Assembly (NCBI GenBank): GCA_018830605.1
Contig: JAHJRZ010000022.1
Span: 1 to 13,084 of the forward strand
Origin: Patescibacteria group bacterium
GTDB taxonomy: Bacteria > Patescibacteriota > UBA1384 > JAHJRZ01
DNA: 13,084 nt
Direction: 5' to 3'
Positions 6,531 through 12,377 of the stretch are shown here, piece after piece. The notes beneath the pieces were generated by a model. The model was not told the origin of the DNA and made no database searches. It saw only the letters and a program-made list of their open reading frames with translations. A program made the translations under genes and the position numbers. Positions within the stretch are counted from its first letter, which is position 1. Each line of letters opens with the position of its first letter.

Positions 6531-6540
6531 TTATTCTCTT

Positions 6541-7194
6541 ATGGTCAAGCATCCTTTTAACGAAGGAACAAAACTCGCAAAGATATTTACTATTCTGTCA
6601 GATACCGAATGGCATTGTGGGAAACATGAATTACCGGGTACTCAACCCGCAAAGGCGATTCAGATTATTCGTCAACACGGTTTTCAAATTGAAAATCAAA
6701 CTATATTTTGTAAAACCTGTAAAGATAAAACCGTTCATCGGCGTCTCTTATCTATAGAACCCGTTGCAAAATCGATTGCTAGAATACAAATCAGCTCAAA
6801 ACTCAGAAAACGAATTTTGAAATATTATAAAAATCGTGAAGCAATTACTTGTCGAAAAATGGAGCCCCCTCAACTAGAAGTGGATCATCGTTTTCCCCAA
6901 GTTCGCTGGACTACTAAGGAATTTTTTGATCCTAATATGTCAGATAGAGAAATAGGTAATAGATTTCAACTTTTGACTCGTGAACACAATTTATGGAAAA
7001 GTCGTTATTGTGAACACTGTAAAAAAACGGATGAAAGAGGGACATTTATTGGGATAAATTTTTTTGCGCAAGGCGGCCCTAAGTGGGATCCAAATATTTC
7101 TGTTGACGAAGAAAAAGGATGCTATGGATGTTTTTGGTTTGATCCTGAAAAGTGGAGAAAAGCAATAAATAAAAAGATAAAAAAATTCAAATAA
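6541..7194 (+). CDS. HNH-type restriction endonuclease, partner of the methyltransferase
   Basis: 217 residues from ATG 6541. An in-frame ATG at 6475 would add 22 residues overlapping the methyltransferase, but 6541 is preferred because it starts just after the MTase stop and right before the conserved domain. Residues 8-52 look like a winged-helix DNA-binding domain (LAKIFTILSDTEWHCGKHEL...IIRQHGFQIE). CKTC at 57-60 and C104 follow. The HNH nuclease core is LEVDHRF (112-118), N140 and the LLTREHNLWK stretch (144-153) with H149/N150. Two further CxxC pairs, CEHC (157-160) and CYGC (194-197), would bind structural zinc around the beta-beta-alpha metal finger. The pair cuts unmethylated DNA and is protected by the MTase. 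The recognition site cannot be predicted. Low GC like its neighbour. Confidence 0.8.
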   Translation: MVKHPFNEGTKLAKIFTILSDTEWHCGKHELPGTQPAKAIQIIRQHGFQIENQTIFCKTCKDKTVHRRLLSIEPVAKSIARIQISSKLRKRILKYYKNREAITCRKMEPPQLEVDHRFPQVRWTTKEFFDPNMSDREIGNRFQLLTREHNLWKSRYCEHCKKTDERGTFIGINFFAQGGPKWDPNISVDEEKGCYGCFWFDPEKWRKAINKKIKKFK

Positions 7195-7231
7195 TACTGA
7201 TGGCTCACAAGGGAGCTGCTATCTAAGACTA

Positions 7232-7240
7232 TGTTATAAT
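7232..7240 (+). promoter_or_regulatory. Extended -10 promoter candidate upstream of the HEPN gene
   Basis: TGTTATAAT is an exact extended -10; transcription would start near 7247. It gives the HEPN gene its own promoter, with a leader of about 126 nt holding a hairpin and a short ORF. The identical 9-mer is found at 3251 (minus) and 8919. Confidence 0.55.
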
Positions 7241-7251
7241 AAACGCAGGGG

Positions 7252-7280
7252 AAAAGGAGGCGGGCAACCGCTTCTGTTTT
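7252..7280 (+). terminator. Hairpin with GCAA tetraloop and T-run: terminator or attenuator in the HEPN leader
   Basis: GGAGGCGG (7256-7263) pairs over eight base pairs (two of them G-T) with CCGCTTCT (7268-7275) around a GCAA (GNRA) loop. It is preceded by AAAA and followed by GTTTTATAT, the classic A-tract/stem/U-tract layout. It also buries an AGGAGG, for which no start codon follows at a useful distance. Being only about 10 nt after the predicted start site, it is too early for a normal terminator of this transcript; attenuation, or termination of read-through from the R-M genes, are both possible. Confidence 0.5.
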
Positions 7281-7304
7281 ATATAAAAAACAATTAAATA
7301 AATA

Positions 7305-7370
7305 ATGGTAAAAACAGATGAAAAAGCTACTAAATATTGCGAGGAGCTTGGCATTAAATCGCCGTTTTAA
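7305..7370 (+). CDS. Possible 21-codon leader ORF ahead of the HEPN gene
   Basis: ATG 7305 to TAA 7368-7370 encodes MVKTDEKATKYCEELGIKSPF. The stop is 2 nt before the ATG of the HEPN gene, a spacing that would couple their translation. No Shine-Dalgarno is visible for either. The HEPN gene's only purine-rich site, AGGAG at 7342-7346, is within this ORF but too far upstream (26 nt). It could instead be a remnant of a longer gene. Confidence 0.3.
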   Translation: MVKTDEKATKYCEELGIKSPF

Positions 7371-7372
7371 TC

Positions 7373-8458
7373 ATGAGCAACACAATTACAATTGAATTTC
7401 TAGTCAAAGCTCAGAAATGGGAAGATGTAATAAAGATTTTCAAAAACGAATTAGGCATACATAAAGGGAAACGAGACGCCAGTGTCCGAGATGTCAATGG
7501 TCTATTTTTCGTCGAAGTTAAGATTGATGATAAAAAACTTACAGAGAAATTTTATAAGAATGTTAAAAAATCCAGCAAACTTGCTATTATTGAAAATCCC
7601 AAAGATGAGAAATTGCGTAATACGATATTGAACGAAATCTATAAAGTTGAAACACACTTGCGTAAGCTTTTACTTAATATTAGCGATATTGTTGAGAACT
7701 TTTATCTTCTTTTTAAAAATACATATGCTGACAAACAAAGGAATTACATTAAGAAAAAGGGCAAAGAAAGTACAATCGTTTCAGGAGAAATAGATCCTAT
7801 TAGTTCCCACTTAACACTCGAAGATATTATTGAGATCTTAGGTAGAGATATTTCATGGAACAACCGTAATATTACTGCAAATGATATTTCACAGATTTTA
7901 GAAGAAAGTAATAACATTAATGATGTTAAAAAGTTTCTAAAGCAAAAAATGATGAAAAATACGATCTGGGACGAGATTTCAAAGACACTTCTTGAGCAAA
8001 CGATAAGATGGGAGATTGCAGGTAAAGATCTTAATCGGCTAAAAATATTAAGAAACAAAGCAGCTCATTTTAATGTTTTGATGAAAAAAGATCTAAAAGA
8101 TACCAAGGAACTATCTAAGAAAATTCTTGAGACAACAAAAACTAAAAGTACTGTTACAACTGAGCAAATTACTGCGTTGCAAGAGGCAATTTACCCAAAT
8201 TATCAAGAGATGCTTTTATCTGCAATAAGGCCTTTGACAGAATTATCAGAATCATATCGCGAGCAACCTGCCAAAGCTTCGGCACAAGTAGCCGCATTTA
8301 TTCGAGCCGCGCAAACAGAAGAGCTAAAAGAAGCTGTCAAGACATTCGAGCAATACGGTTCACTCCTCGCAAGCAATATTCCTGAATCAAATAATAAAAA
8401 ATCTGATGATAGTAGTAGAACCAAACCAACAAATGAAAAACAACACGCCAAAACTTAG
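7373..8458 (+). CDS. HEPN-domain protein (Rx4H motif), putative ribonuclease of a defence or toxin type
   Basis: 361 residues. The N-terminal 70 residues look like a small alpha/beta module of unknown type (ITIEFLVKAQKWEDVIKIFK...FFVEVKIDDKK). A helical domain from about 80 to 255 begins with ILNEIYKVETHLRKLLLNISD, typical of large HEPN proteins, and carries KILRNKAAHFN at 224-234. Its R227 and H232 with N228 form the HEPN catalytic Rx4-6H motif (R-N-x-x-x-H) of metal-independent RNases such as those in abortive infection and toxin-antitoxin systems. The arrangement resembles Swt1-type HEPN domains. The C-terminal 90 residues are helical, Ala/Glu-rich, then a charged disordered tail. It lies beside an R-M pair, has its own promoter, and is AT-rich like the island. 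The motif is visible; the defence role is an inference from motif and neighbours. Confidence 0.65.
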   Translation: MSNTITIEFLVKAQKWEDVIKIFKNELGIHKGKRDASVRDVNGLFFVEVKIDDKKLTEKFYKNVKKSSKLAIIENPKDEKLRNTILNEIYKVETHLRKLLLNISDIVENFYLLFKNTYADKQRNYIKKKGKESTIVSGEIDPISSHLTLEDIIEILGRDISWNNRNITANDISQILEESNNINDVKKFLKQKMMKNTIWDEISKTLLEQTIRWEIAGKDLNRLKILRNKAAHFNVLMKKDLKDTKELSKKILETTKTKSTVTTEQITALQEAIYPNYQEMLLSAIRPLTELSESYREQPAKASAQVAAFIRAAQTEELKEAVKTFEQYGSLLASNIPESNNKKSDDSSRTKPTNEKQHAKT

Positions 8459-8594
8459 ATTTAAGGAATTTAGTGATGAGTGACAAGAAAAAAGATTGTT
8501 GATAAAAAATATCAGGCAATAAAAATTGCTTTAGGACCAAAATTATAAATAACCACCCAATCACCAAAACTCCTCCTAAAAATACTAAAATTGA
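8459..8594 (+). other. Gap after the HEPN gene: only a 22-codon GTG ORF, unconvincing
   Basis: From GTG 8480 to TAA 8546-8548 a 22-residue peptide (VTRKKIVDKKYQAIKIALGPKL) can be read. AAGGA lies 12 nt upstream, a poor distance. It may be a gene remnant. No hairpin terminator with a T-run is visible after the HEPN stop. Confidence 0.3.
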
Positions 8595-8610
8595 TGTAAG
8601 TATTATAATA
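8595..8610 (+). promoter_or_regulatory. Promoter-like element TGTAAGTATTATAATA for the AbrB-like gene (second copy)
   Basis: Exact copy of the 16-mer at 5469-5484, with TATAAT at 8604-8609 inside the palindrome TATTATAATA. Similarity continues loosely upstream (CTAAAATTG versus CTAATTTTG). Transcription would begin near 8616, just ahead of AGGAG 8623-8627. The palindrome could also be an operator for the AbrB-like protein encoded next to it. Confidence 0.55.
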
Positions 8611-8633
8611 CATATTAAAATAAGGAGTGAATT

Positions 8634-8810
8634 ATGACCAGGCGGAAATTAGACGAAGAAAACGTTAGAAAATTGACCAAAGTCGGCGAAACGTCGCTCG
8701 CGGTTACTATTCCTAAATCAATTGTGCAAAAACTTAAACTCCGCGAACGACAAAAAGTAAGAGTTATGCTTTCGGGTAAAAATATTATTATCAAAGACTG
8801 GAAAAACTAA
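8634..8810 (+). CDS. AbrB/MazE-like swapped-hairpin DNA-binding protein (small regulator or antitoxin)
   Basis: 58 residues, ATG 8634 to TAA 8808-8810, with a good AGGAG Shine-Dalgarno (8623-8627) at 6 nt. Residues 13-57 match the SpoVT/AbrB fold: RKLTKVGETSLAVTIPKSIV, then QKLKLRERQKVRVMLSG, then NIIIKDW. Hallmarks are the K-V-G-x-x-S-L-x-V-T-I-P-K core and the KVRV strand. Such proteins dimerise and bind DNA as transition-state regulators or as antitoxins that repress their own promoter. No toxin gene follows (GtrA is next), so it is either a stand-alone regulator, an orphan antitoxin, or a partner of something in the island such as the HEPN protein (speculative). Confidence 0.8.
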   Translation: MTRRKLDEENVRKLTKVGETSLAVTIPKSIVQKLKLRERQKVRVMLSGKNIIIKDWKN

Positions 8811-8830
8811 CCCCCTAACCAAATACGGCT

Positions 8831-8846
8831 ACAATCTTGCGATTGT
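8831..8846. other. Short hairpin ACAATC-TTGC-GATTGT after the AbrB-like gene
   Basis: A perfect 6-bp stem with a 4-nt loop, 20 nt after the stop at 8810. It is weak and has no T-run after it (CTCCCT follows), so a terminator role is doubtful; it may be a protein-binding dyad. Confidence 0.3.
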
Positions 8847-8918
8847 CTCCCTATTCATATAACACCTATTAAAATTTTCTGGGCTGCCCTTATGCTTAAT
8901 TTATTTTTTTGTTATATT

Positions 8919-8927
8919 TGTTATAAT
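8919..8927 (+). promoter_or_regulatory. Extended -10 promoter for the gtrA/glycosyltransferase block
   Basis: TGTTATAAT matches the extended -10 exactly, with transcription expected near 8934. AAGGAG at 8934-8939 and 8 nt spacing to ATG 8948 complete a canonical start. A -35 is not evident in the T-rich upstream stretch. Confidence 0.6.
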
Positions 8928-8947
8928 AGTTAGAAGGAGATTTTATT

Positions 8948-9412
8948 ATGCCCAATGAAGAATTAGTTTCTAAGCGTACCGGCGTTCAGTTTGTAAAGTT
9001 TGCTTTAGTTGGCATTGTTAATACTGGCGTTGACTGGATCGTCTTTTTCCTCTTAACTTTAATTCCTTTTTTTAGAGAAATTGAGTGGCTGGCCAAGACC
9101 ATTTCTTTTGTTTTGGCCTCGACCAACTCTTTTATTATGAATTCTTTCTGGACCTTTAAGAAAGAATTTAAAGGAGGACTTGAAGAGTCTAAGGGCCAGG
9201 AGGCGGCTAAAGGCACTGGCTATTATGTTAAATTTATGATTGTTTCGCTCGTGGGTTGGGGGTTGAATACCTTAATTTTTTATCTTTGCCGTTATCAAAT
9301 TTTTGCCAATCTGCCCCAGCGCCGTTCCCAGTTTGTTTCCTTGTTTTTTGCTTCAGGAATCGTGGTGGTGTGGAATTTCTTGGCTAATAAACTTTGGACC
9401 TATAAGGACTAA
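8948..9412 (+). CDS. GtrA-family membrane protein (flippase-like, cell-surface polysaccharide)
   Basis: 154 residues with four membrane helices: about 14-37, 45-64, 95-116 and 128-146. The GtrA pattern is plain: FVKFALVGIVNTGVDWIVFF at the start, SFIMNSFWTFKKEF after helix 2, YYVKFMIVSLVGWGLNTLIF, and the closing FLANKLWTYKD. The two halves repeat the NxxxNxxWTF-type motif (N63-x-x-W68 and N143-x-x-x-N-K-L-W150). GtrA proteins are thought to move polyprenyl-phosphate-linked sugars across the membrane, and this one precedes a GT39 enzyme and a polyprenyl-phosphate sugar synthase-like gene, exactly the partners expected. A charged insertion (71-92) rich in Gly/Glu/Lys separates helices 2 and 3. 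Confidence 0.9.
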   Translation: MPNEELVSKRTGVQFVKFALVGIVNTGVDWIVFFLLTLIPFFREIEWLAKTISFVLASTNSFIMNSFWTFKKEFKGGLEESKGQEAAKGTGYYVKFMIVSLVGWGLNTLIFYLCRYQIFANLPQRRSQFVSLFFASGIVVVWNFLANKLWTYKD

Positions 9413-9430
9413 TTTAAAATGTCAAAGATA

Positions 9431-9504
9431 AAATTTAAAATTCACATTTCAAATTTAAAATTTTAGTTGTGGATTTTATTTTTTAGATTTTAGATTTAAA
9501 ATTA
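9431..9504. repeat. AT-rich short repeats in the gtrA-GT39 gap
   Basis: AAATTTAAAATT occurs at 9431-9442 and 9451-9462 (20-bp period), with a third partial copy ATTTAAAATTA near 9494-9504. The 96-bp gap holds no gene, and no Shine-Dalgarno precedes the next ATG at 9509. Confidence 0.6.
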
Positions 9505-9508
9505 ACTT

Positions 9509-11500
9509 ATGTTTAATTTTCTTTCCAAAAATAAGAAATGGTTAGTGCCAGTGGTGGTAATTGCTCTCTTGGCAATTATGTTTGTGACGATGTTTACCGT
9601 GGCCAAAGAAGACTCAGGCACGACTGATGAGGTGGCGCATATCCCGGCGGGCTATACTTATGACAAAGCGCAGGATTACCGTTTAAATCCTGAACATCCG
9701 CCGCTCGCCAAAGTCATTGCTGGTCTGCCGCTTTTATTTTTAAATCTAAAAGGGCCGTTTAGTGATTGGAGCTGGCAAGCGGCCAACCAGTGGGAAGCGG
9801 GCTGGAATTTTATTTATGAGCAAGGCAATTCTGCTGACCAGATATTGATTTATGCCCGAACACCGATGATGATCCTAACTTTACTTTTGGGTCTAATTAT
9901 CTTTTTTTGGGCGCGCTCTCTCTACGGCAATAAAGTAGCTCTAATCATTCTGCTATTGTTTAGTTTTTCCCCTAATTTTATCGCCCATGGACACTTGGTG
10001 ACGACGGATATTGCGGCCACGCTTGGTTTTGTCATTGGCGTTTGGGGGTTTGTTAATTTTTTAGAGAAGAAGACCTGGGGAAGTTTAATTCTCGCGGCCG
10101 CGTTATTTGGTATTGCGCAATCTTTAAAGTTCTCAAGCATTCTGTTAATACCAATGTTTTTTCTTATTTTAATCGCCAAAGTCATCTTAGAACGCAAAGA
10201 GATCCCGTGGCTTGAAAATTTCGGCAGATTATTTGGCAAATCTTTAGTTGGTCTTATTTTTGGATTTATCGTCGTTTGGGCTATCTACACTCCTTTTGTC
10301 TGGAAGATGCCAGCGGCAGTTGAACATAAGGTGATTGAAGAGAATTTAAGCCCTAATGATCCGCGGTCCCTGCCTCTGCGCAACGCTCTGCATAAATTGG
10401 AGGGCAACCGCCTGACTCGACCTATTGGCCATTATATTCTTGGGGTATCCTATATCTTTAGCCGCACTGCCGGGGGCAATGCCACCTTTATTATCGGCTA
10501 CTTCTCTGACAAGGGCATCAGCTGGTATTTTCCGGTTGCCTGGCTCTTAAAAGCGCCTCTGCCGATTACTTTTCTTCTTTTGTACGGTATAATTTTGTTA
10601 ATTACCCGCGGCATCCGCGGTCCGACTGACGCTTGGCGTCTCTGGTATTTCTTTATTCCGGTGGCTATTTATTGGGCAATTACTCTTAAAGGTTCTTTGA
10701 ATATCGGCATTCGCCATCTTCTGCCAACAATGCCATTTATCTATTTGTTTATCGGCCGCACTATTTACCCAATTTTCAACCCTGTTAAATCCGACGCTGT
10801 CGGAATTCGTCGCGACGAATTATTTAACAGGGTGAATTCAAAGATTGAAGAGACAAATAGTTTTCGTCTTAAATTGCAGAGGATTGTTTTAGTGGTTTTG
10901 ATTCTTTGGTTTGTTATCGGTTCAATTATTACTTACCCTTCATACTTGGCTTATTTTAATGAATTGACTTGGGGACGACCCAAAAACCAATTTTTAGTTG
11001 ATTCCAATCTTGATTGGGGCCAGGATTTAAAGAGGCTTGCCGAATATGTGAACGAGCATCCGGAGATCGACAAATTGCGTATTGATTATTTCGGCGGGGG
11101 AGTTCCTGCATACTACATCGAACCATCAAGATTAATAGATTGGCATTCGGACCAAGGGCCGAGGACCGGCTGGTTTGCTATCTCTTCAACCTTCTTTCAA
11201 TTTTCTAAAATGTATGGCGTGATGGAGGGTAAATGGGATTATTCTTGGCTAGAATCTCACGAGCCAGTCAAAGTTATTGGCAATAGTATTCTGGTTTATT
11301 ATATTACGCCGATGGATTTGAAAGAATTTCCGCCAACTCATTTGGCGCCAGAAATCAAAGTATCACCAAGAGAGGCGGAGGCGGAAAGAAGAGGCGATTA
11401 TACTGCTCCGCAAGATGCTGATACAAATACTCCGAGTATCCAAGGGACCCAAACTCAATCGCAAGGAGTATCGAATTATTTAGAAAAAACAAGAAGATAA
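9509..11500 (+). CDS. GT39/PMT-like polyprenyl-phosphate-sugar-dependent glycosyltransferase
   Basis: 663 residues, polytopic with roughly ten membrane segments. After the first helix (11-30) the periplasmic loop carries the family signature: TTDEVAHIPAGYTYDKAQDY (38-57) with the catalytic-type Asp-Glu at 40-41, then RLNPEHPPLAKVIAGLPLL (58-76). Further helices follow (about 115-135, 140-160, 190-225, 240-265, 340-362, 377-393, 400-420, 450-477). The family-typical C-terminal segment YFNELTWG, VDSNLDWGQDLK and YFGGGVPAYYI comes after the last helix, then a Glu/Gln/Thr-rich disordered tail from about 615. Enzymes of this type transfer a sugar from a lipid phosphate carrier to proteins or glycans on the outer face. 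GtrA and the DPM-like GT2 (11639) on either side supply translocation and the donor. Acceptor unknown. Confidence 0.85.
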   Translation: MFNFLSKNKKWLVPVVVIALLAIMFVTMFTVAKEDSGTTDEVAHIPAGYTYDKAQDYRLNPEHPPLAKVIAGLPLLFLNLKGPFSDWSWQAANQWEAGWNFIYEQGNSADQILIYARTPMMILTLLLGLIIFFWARSLYGNKVALIILLLFSFSPNFIAHGHLVTTDIAATLGFVIGVWGFVNFLEKKTWGSLILAAALFGIAQSLKFSSILLIPMFFLILIAKVILERKEIPWLENFGRLFGKSLVGLIFGFIVVWAIYTPFVWKMPAAVEHKVIEENLSPNDPRSLPLRNALHKLEGNRLTRPIGHYILGVSYIFSRTAGGNATFIIGYFSDKGISWYFPVAWLLKAPLPITFLLLYGIILLITRGIRGPTDAWRLWYFFIPVAIYWAITLKGSLNIGIRHLLPTMPFIYLFIGRTIYPIFNPVKSDAVGIRRDELFNRVNSKIEETNSFRLKLQRIVLVVLILWFVIGSIITYPSYLAYFNELTWGRPKNQFLVDSNLDWGQDLKRLAEYVNEHPEIDKLRIDYFGGGVPAYYIEPSRLIDWHSDQGPRTGWFAISSTFFQFSKMYGVMEGKWDYSWLESHEPVKVIGNSILVYYITPMDLKEFPPTHLAPEIKVSPREAEAERRGDYTAPQDADTNTPSIQGTQTQSQGVSNYLEKTRR

Positions 11501-11513
11501 TAAATAAAAATAA

Positions 11514-11623
11514 AATGCTAATCCGACTTGTCCCGCGTAGCTTGCAGAGCGAAGCGTGGATGCGAATTACCATGCGAATTAATGCTAATATTTGCATGTA
11601 TTGGCATAAAAAATTAGCATTAA
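11514..11623. repeat. Inverted and direct repeats in the GT39-GT2 gap
   Basis: The 138-bp gap holds no gene. TTAATGCTAAT (11579-11589) and ATTAGCATTAA (11613-11623) form a perfect 11-bp inverted repeat with a 23-nt loop, ending 16 nt before the GT2 start. AATGCTAAT also occurs at 11514-11522. Between them lies a GC-richer stretch around AGCTTGCAGAGCGAAGCG (11539-11556), sharing GAGCGAAGCG with the palindromic element at 3294-3303. Two ATGCGAATTA copies (11560 and 11572) are also present. Confidence 0.7.
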
Positions 11624-11638
11624 GATTTGCATTGCATT

Positions 11639-12376
11639 ATGAGTAACAAACCTTATCTTTCCGTTATTTTGCCTGCCTACGACGAAGAAGCAAGAATTAT
11701 TCCAAGTCTTATAAAAAGACATGAATATCTTGAAAAACAGAATTATAGTTATGAGGTTTTGATTGTTAATGATGGTTCAACCGATAAGACTAAAGAATTA
11801 GTACTGGAAAAAATTAAAGATTGGCCACACTTTCAGCTGATTGATAATAAAATCAATAAAGGCAAGGGCGCTGTGGTTAAACAAGGAATGCTTTCAGCCC
11901 AAGGTAAATGGCGTTTATTTATGGATGTTGACGAGTCGGTGACGATTAATGAAATTGAGCGGCTTTGGCCTTATACTCAAGACTTTGAAATAATTATTGG
12001 CTCGCGCTATACTAAAGGCGGCAAAGTCACCAAAAAACAGCCCTTGATTCGTCGCATCATCTCTCGGGGGGGCAATCTCCTCATCCAAATTTTAATCGCT
12101 TGGGGGATTAAAGATACCCAATGCGGTTTTAAGATGTTTGCTGAACATGCGGCCAAAGAAATTTTTTCCTTGCAGACGATGGAGCGCTGGAGCTTTGATA
12201 TGGAACTAATTGCCATTGCCAAAAAACACGGCTATAATATAAAAGAAGTGCCGGTTGTTTGGCAGGAACAGGCAGGATCAAAATTAGGCGCAGCTAAGGC
12301 CGCCATAAGATCGTTGCGTGATGTCTTTATTATTTGGTATAATAAAGTAACTGGGAAGTATAATCAAAAAAATTAA
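11639..12376 (+). CDS. DPM1/ALG5-like family-2 glycosyltransferase (polyprenyl-phosphate sugar synthase)
   Basis: 245 residues from ATG 11639 (a TTG at 11627 in frame is rejected). GT-A fold: LSVILPAYDEEARI (7-20), YEVLIVNDGSTDKT (38-51), NKGKGAVVKQGM (73-84), the metal-binding D96-V-D98 (usually DxD as DADGS, here DVDES), IIIGSRY (118-124), DTQCGFKMF (159-167) and WSFDMELIAIAKKHGY (184-199). DTQCGFK and the FD.EL pattern mark the dolichyl/polyprenyl-phosphate glucosyl- or mannosyltransferase group, which charge a lipid phosphate with one sugar from a nucleotide donor at the cytosolic face. No C-terminal membrane helix is visible, as in ALG5-like soluble members. It follows the GT39 gene that would use its product, and is 1 nt ahead of the next gene. 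Confidence 0.88.
   Translation: MSNKPYLSVILPAYDEEARIIPSLIKRHEYLEKQNYSYEVLIVNDGSTDKTKELVLEKIKDWPHFQLIDNKINKGKGAVVKQGMLSAQGKWRLFMDVDESVTINEIERLWPYTQDFEIIIGSRYTKGGKVTKKQPLIRRIISRGGNLLIQILIAWGIKDTQCGFKMFAEHAAKEIFSLQTMERWSFDMELIAIAKKHGYNIKEVPVVWQEQAGSKLGAAKAAIRSLRDVFIIWYNKVTGKYNQKN
12335..12343 (+). promoter_or_regulatory. Possible internal extended -10 for the propeller gene
   Basis: TGGTATAAT inside the end of the GT2 gene, about 35 nt before ATG 12378, matches TGnTATAAT. It is inside coding sequence, so chance is possible, and the tight spacing also allows simple co-transcription. Confidence 0.25.
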
Positions 12377-12377
12377 A

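Noticed and set aside
6475..6540. Earlier ATG for the restriction enzyme, overlapping the methyltransferase by 56 bp
   Set aside because: The added 22 residues are the frame-shifted reading of the conserved methyltransferase tail, and an ATG lies just after its stop.
11627..11638. TTG start for the DPM-like glycosyltransferase
   Set aside because: The family begins a few residues before LSVILPAYDE, which ATG 11639 provides; the extra MHCI has no support.
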